DNA of 64,000 nucleotides from Halicephalobus mephisto (Eukaryota; Nematoda; Chromadorea; Rhabditida; Panagrolaimidae): NCBI GenBank assembly GCA_009193035.1, contig SWDT01000226.1, positions 24,878 to 88,877 of the forward strand, read 5' to 3'. Shown piece by piece: positions 59,201 to 64,000 of this stretch (position 1 is its first letter; each line of letters starts with the position of its first letter). The notes under the pieces were generated by a model. It saw only the letters and a program-made list of their open reading frames with translations, ran no database searches and was not told where the DNA came from. The position numbers and the translations under genes were made by a program.

Positions 59201-62014
59201 CTCATTTCGAGGCAGTACTCAAGACAGATTTCCTTGTCTTCAACCCACTCAAACCAGAGCAGACAAACGATTTCCAGACAGACTTCTCACTTGGCTGCTG
59301 TGTTTGACGGAAAGTTGATCGAAGAGGAAGAAACATCTGCAAACAAAGTCACTTTCAAAATGTACTATGATTACGCTAAGGCCTTCGGTCTCGTTCTATT
59401 TGCCATCTACGGTATTTCCATGTTCATCATCAGGACTTCACTGGAGTCAACAAGCCAAGTCTGGCTCTCTCGATGGTCCAATGATGTCAGCTTGAACTCA
59501 TCGACGAATCCGATTCCTGGATTGGAGATATATGCTGCTTTCTCGATTTCTTCAGCGATCTCTGTAGGTCTAGCGACGATGGTTGTGGCATTTGGTGCTT
59601 ATAGAGCAAGTAAGAAGCTTCACGACAATTTCCTGTTTTCTCTTCTAAGATCCCCAATGAGTTTCTTCGACACAACGCCAATGGGAAGAATTCTGAATCG
59701 ATTAAGTAAAGACATCGAGAGAATCGACAACGATGTCCCCGGGAAAATGAGTCATGTCATCATCCTGGTGGCTGATGTCGTTATGTACGTGGCCAGTTCC
59801 GTCGTTGTGATGCCCCTATTAGGAGTCTTCACAGTACCCGTTATCATTGTTTTTGTGCTAATTGTGGTGAGTTCTCACATAATTTAAAACTTCTGTACAC
59901 AAAAGAAGGCGTAACTTTTGATCTTGTAAAAACCACGAAATATAACAAAAATATAACACAATTGTTACATTTTTCATGAATATTTAACATTTGTAACGAA
60001 AATATAACATAATAGTGACGATTTGCATTTGTTACTGCACCAAAAGTTACGTTTTTTTGTATGTGGGAAAATATAGATAATGAAAAACTATTTTTTCAAT
60101 GTAGATCTAAATTATTTTAACTTTTTCAAAAATAACTAAAACCGTAATATCTTAATATTTCTAACATATTTGTCGTATTTTAATCTGCCGACATATGTGG
60201 ACATTTCTCAACCGTTTGAATTTTTACAAACAATTCGAAAAAATACAAATGATGAAGCAGTTTGTAGTTGTGACCAAATGCAATTTATTTTTTGAAGTAT
60301 TATTAACTACAAAAAAGTGACACAATTTGTTCTTTGATGGTAAACGAACATTTATTTCGATTATTACATCAGTAATACTCTTTATAGTAATTATATGAAA
60401 TATTTACTTGCATACTAAATGCGTGTGGGTCTTGGGGGCTGCGTAGAATGTTGAGTGCTCGATGATAGTTATACGGTTCTGGGTCTAGTGGAGGATTGAG
60501 ATTCCTGCCATAGGCAGTTTGCCACATAAGTTCATTCAACATTATCAAGCAGATAGAAATGAAATATTTCCCAGACTCGTGAGCCTGAGTCGATGGGGCT
60601 CCACAGAGATCCAAATAGATTCAATAGAACAATATAATTCCCTCTCTGCACAGGGTTCAGTTTCCCTAGCCTTGTATTGCGATCTGGACAAATTGGCTGT
60701 TAGGACGGAGACTTCTTGAGGGGATAATGTAGTAGTTGGATTTTACGTATATTATTTATACCATACTAATATCGAGATTTCTGAATAATTCTTTTCCAGC
60801 GGTACTACACCTACACCTCCGTCCAAGTCCGTCGTCTTTGTTCCAAATCCTGGTCGAATGTGACTTCCCACATGCATGACTCCTACGTGGGGGTCAATTC
60901 TATCCGGGCCTTCAACGTTGTGGACAGATTCAAAAAACAGATGATAGATGCTGGGATTGTTGCAGTAGAATGTAACCAGATGGAGATAATCTCGAATCGA
61001 TGGATCCAACTGAGAATGGACTTGCTCACTGCGGTGTTTAGCTCAATGTTCACAGCTTCCGCCATTTACTTAGGGCATTCGGGAGCTATTTCTAATGGAT
61101 CTGTGGCTTTGATTTCTTCCACGGGGACGATGTTGAGAGGACTCCTCGGATGGATAGCTAGACAGATTAAAGATTTAGAACAAGCCGTTGTTGCTGTGGA
61201 GAGAATCCAAGAGTACATTGACAACGAACATGAAGCCGAATGGATTTCGAAATCGCCTCCTCGTCGAACTTGGCTCGAAAGAGGCGAAATTAACTTCAAA
61301 GACTTCGGATTACGTTACCGTCCGAATACTCCTCTTGTGCTGAAGAATCTGAATTTGAAGATTGCCCCAGGACAAAAAGTTGGAATTGTTGGAAGAACAG
61401 GAGCTGGAAAGACTAGCTTGACTATGGCGTTATTCAGGATCATCGAGCCTGCTTCCGGAACAGTCTTCATCGACGGAGTTGACTTCAGGAACCTGGGACT
61501 TCACGAACTTAGAAGAGCCTTGACCATCATCCCTCAAGACCCCGTTTTATTCTGCGGGAGTCTCAGAGCGAATCTCGATCCATTCGACGAAGTAGACGAT
61601 TCCACTCTCTGGGACTCCATCGATAAGGCTCACCTCACGAAATTCGTTCAAGAGTTCCCGGAGAAACTACAATATGAAATCAGCGAAGGAGGTTCGAACC
61701 TCTCCGTCGGTCAGCGACAACTCATCTGTCTCGCCAGAGCCATATTGAGGAGACAGACGAAGATCCTTGTTCTCGACGAGGCCACGGCTGCAGTTGACGT
61801 CGAGACCGATCAACTGATTCAGGAATCCATCAGAAGTGAATTCCAGGACTGCACTATTTTGACTATTGCTCATCGACTGAATACGATCATGGACTACGAC
61901 AAAGTCCTTGTCATGGATGCGGGGGAGATCAGGGAGTTCGATTCTCCTAGAAATCTCCTGGAGGACAAGAATAGTCTCTTTTACGGGCTTGCTGCTCAGG
62001 CCAAACTCGTATAA
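56275..62014 (+). CDS. mrp: MRP/ABCC-type ATP-binding cassette exporter
   Basis: A full ABCC transporter of ~1,490 residues that would export glutathione, glucuronide or sulfate conjugates across the plasma membrane. Exons: 56275-56739 (TMD0), 56826-56945, 56989-57612, 57781-58953, 58995-59866, 60800-62014. Intron 2 (43 nt) begins GC, not GT. NBD1 has Walker A GRVGSGKSS, signature LSGGQKARVALARA and Walker B ending LLDD; its H-loop His is Asn (ALNSMSFL). The linker has RQ/SRQ-rich repeats with many Ser. NBD2 is canonical: GRTGAGKTS, LSVGQRQLICLARA, VLDEATAAVD, AHRLNTI. Four consecutive single-base frameshifts (58177-58345) interrupt the end of TMD1 just before NBD1. Confidence 0.93.
58177..58350 (+). 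other. Cluster of four -1 frameshifts in the ABCC gene
   Basis: The reading frame moves by one base four times: near 58177-58184, 58249-58253, 58290-58298 and 58320-58345. Homology to MRP proteins is continuous through the region (LMLFNLMRF, then ARVSLIRIEDFLADA, then EGNFSWD). Each step fits loss of one base. No intron model restores the frame. Confidence 0.8.
59898..60065. mobile_element. Short MITE, same family as 11125-11526, inverted
   Basis: It begins CACAAAAGAAGGCGTAACTT after TA, and ends CAAAAGTTACGTTTTTTTGT. The interior (ATAACACAATTGTTACATTT, ATGAATATTTAACATTTG) matches the reverse complement of the 11-kb element. It lies in intron 5 of the ABCC gene. Confidence 0.8.
60369..60620 (-). 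other. Candidate small coding segment nested in ABCC intron 5
   Basis: A minus-strand frame is open for 83 codons with proline-rich, balanced composition (GRNLNPPLDPEPYNYHRAL, then NILRSPQDPHAFSMQ). It ends at 60369, and AATAAA follows within 15 bp. There is a possible donor after SMQ (CAA/GTAAAT). An internal ATG near 60543 would give ~58 residues. No family recognised, and no convincing 5' exon. Confidence 0.33.
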
Positions 62015-64000
62015 TCTATGTTGAATTTAATAAATCTCGTAATTATTGTTACGGAATTAAAACATACATTAGAAAGTAGTTTTAACACGAATTTTCAGAT
62101 TGTTCTAGAACCCAGTACTATGTATAACGTTTGGAAAATGTTAACTGAACATTGATAATTTCTTGAGGTCTGAGATAGACGGAGACAACATTCCCTTCAT
62201 TAACAATGATTATTCCGTCTTCAGTACGTGTGAAATTAGAGCAACCGTGGATTGACAGACACTCCTCAATTCTGAATCGATCGTTATTCTTCCGACTACT
62301 CATGTTACAGCTGTCAGAGGAGAATGTCTTGCTTCAGATTATAGAACCTATTGCAGTCGTGAAGTTGTTAAAGACTATAACGAATTCATTTACATTTTAG
62401 ATACGGGTGAAATTTAACGAATAGTTCGAGATTGTTTTCCCTCACAGGGTAATTTGCAATCACTGCTGACTGAATGCAATCAACATATAAGAATCTTTGA
62501 ATGCAGTCTTCAATAGATTGAATTATAGGTGAGTATTATAGGTGGCAATGATTGCAATAAAAAAAGATTGACTATAAGTGAATGCAATAGAAGATGTTTG
62601 ACTATATTCAGTTAGTGATGATTACAACTTATCTGTGCAGTGTTGTTCTTAGGGACTTGCGTGCTGCAAGATAAACCGTTGTGGGAGTGTATCTCCCCGG
62701 TCGAGTGCTAAAGAGAAGTGGAAGTCGGATCAAAGTTGGTGACAACATGCAAATGTTCTCTTTAGAATGACTTATCTTATTTAATAGCTTTTGTCAAGTT
62801 TACAATTCATAAAAGAAAATGAACTGGTGAAATAAGTGATAACAGAATAAAGCTAATTCCCATCGAAGTTGGATAATTTACTTTAGCTGCAAAGATTTCA
62901 TAAAATGTGAAAAATTTAAAAACACCTATGGAATTTTCAAAAAATAAAAATTCAGCGGATTTTGAGATTTGAAACCTGTGAAATTCAAGGATTATTAGAA
63001 AATTTTTAATTTTTTTTTTCATAAAAAATGACGAAACTTTTTAAACACCTAAACGACAATAGGAAATGACGTTTGTGTCCCACAGGTTTAATCTTTTAAG
63101 TCAAAAATTTGCATGAAAATTAAGCAAAAAATCATGTGGTAAATAAATGTCAAAAATCGTTTTTTTTTCTAGAACAATATGACATGGCAATAGTATCCCC
63201 AAGAAGGTATGTAAAAAATTAACTTTTTCAAAGGCGATTTTTCGAACAGAGAGGATGTCGTTTACGTGTTAACTTTGGATTGCTCTTTGCTTGAGAGTGA
63301 AACCTCATTCTTTATTGAAGAATGTTGTTCCGAAGGCATCCAAATAGCCAAATTGATGTTTTCAGTCTGCAGTCACCGTCTATTCCTTCAAATTTCCGAC
63401 TTTTTCTAATATTTCAGAAGCCATTTTTTTTTTGAAAATAATTTCGGATTCCGAATGAGATTATTCTGAATTTTTTACGAGGGATCGTGAGACTTGAAAA
63501 AGTAAAAGTTATCTTTTTCTGGAGTTTGAGGACTCGAAAACGAAACCAATTAGTGAATAGATTTGTCGCTAATTTGTCATGTCAGATTTCCAAATGTCGG
63601 AGAATTTTCGTTTTGGAAAATTCGAAAAACATTTTGTTTTTAATTTTTTTATTAACAGTTATGTTGTAATTAAAATTTTGAAAATAATTATTGCCAAAGG
63701 GTCTCGAGAAAAAATTGAAAAATTTTAATTTTTAATTTTTATAAAATTTTAAAGTTTCAAAAATTTTAGAAAATTTCAGAAGCATCTTTGAGATTTTCGA
63801 AGTTTTCAGAAGCTCCTACGGATTCTGTAAGTATTTATAAAATTCCGAAAATTTTAAACTTTTTAGAAATTTATAACTTTTTTATGAAATTTTAAAAAAT
63901 TTAAAAAAAAATTTTCGATGATTTCAAAAATTTTCAGTTTTCAGAAGCTCCTACGGATTCTGTAAGGATTTATAAAATGTCGAAAAAATAAAAAAATTGA
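62015..64000. other. Intergenic, no gene seen; weak repeats
   Basis: Short CTGAATGCAATCAA-like pieces at 62460-62620 echo the foldback element at 30.4 kb. The last 250 bp repeat TTTTCAGAAGCTCCTACGGA followed by TTCTGTAAG. No credible open frame. Confidence 0.5.

Overview
The window looks like nuclear DNA of a free-living nematode close to Caenorhabditis. It is AT-rich, many introns are very short (42-50 nt) with a TTTTCAG/TTTTAG acceptor, start codons lie in an A-rich context, nematode-expanded families are present (serpentine chemoreceptors, UGTs, MRP transporters, DEG/ENaC), and the recurrent short motifs TACTGTAG and GTCTCAACACGAAA occur throughout. Roughly a third of the window is coding. 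Most of the rest is tandem or dispersed repeat.

Layout. 1-10 kb: tandem repeats, a solo LTR with its target-site duplication (1176-1869), a small Ser-rich protein gene (5691-6934, minus) and a short basic-protein gene (7725-10001). 10.6-11.5 kb: a SINE and a TA-flanked MITE. 11.8-20.4 kb: three tandem paralogues of an unrecognised two-exon family with an N-terminal motif resembling the start of stonustoxin/MACPF-like proteins and a C-terminal Cys/His cluster; a small secreted glycine-rich peptide gene (14401-14778, minus) lies between copies 1 and 2. 20.5-32 kb: mostly repeats, orphan exon-like pieces, a cytochrome P450 remnant whose exon end was tandemly amplified, and two identical tRNA-Pro(TGG) genes. 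33-34.2 kb: pcn-1 (PCNA, minus) with three E2F-type sites upstream. 35-38.9 kb: a serpentine receptor gene and a MIF gene 88 bp apart on the minus strand, flanked by two copies of a ~600-bp repeat. 39-43.7 kb: hacl-1 (peroxisomal 2-hydroxyacyl-CoA lyase) with a second solo LTR in an intron. 44.4-47.2 kb: a UDP-glycosyltransferase (minus). 47.8-49.1 kb: a very short DEG/ENaC-type channel (minus). 50.6-54.3 kb: two intronless srh/sri-like chemoreceptors (minus). 56.3-62 kb: a full MRP/ABCC transporter interrupted by a tight cluster of four frameshifts.

The genes are not one pathway. pcn-1 is a cell-cycle gene, hacl-1 is fatty-acid alpha-oxidation, UGT plus MRP are phase II and phase III detoxification, and the receptors and channel are sensory. 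The item most likely to be new is the three-gene array at 11.8-20.4 kb, which shows clear mosaic gene conversion and repeated promoter blocks.
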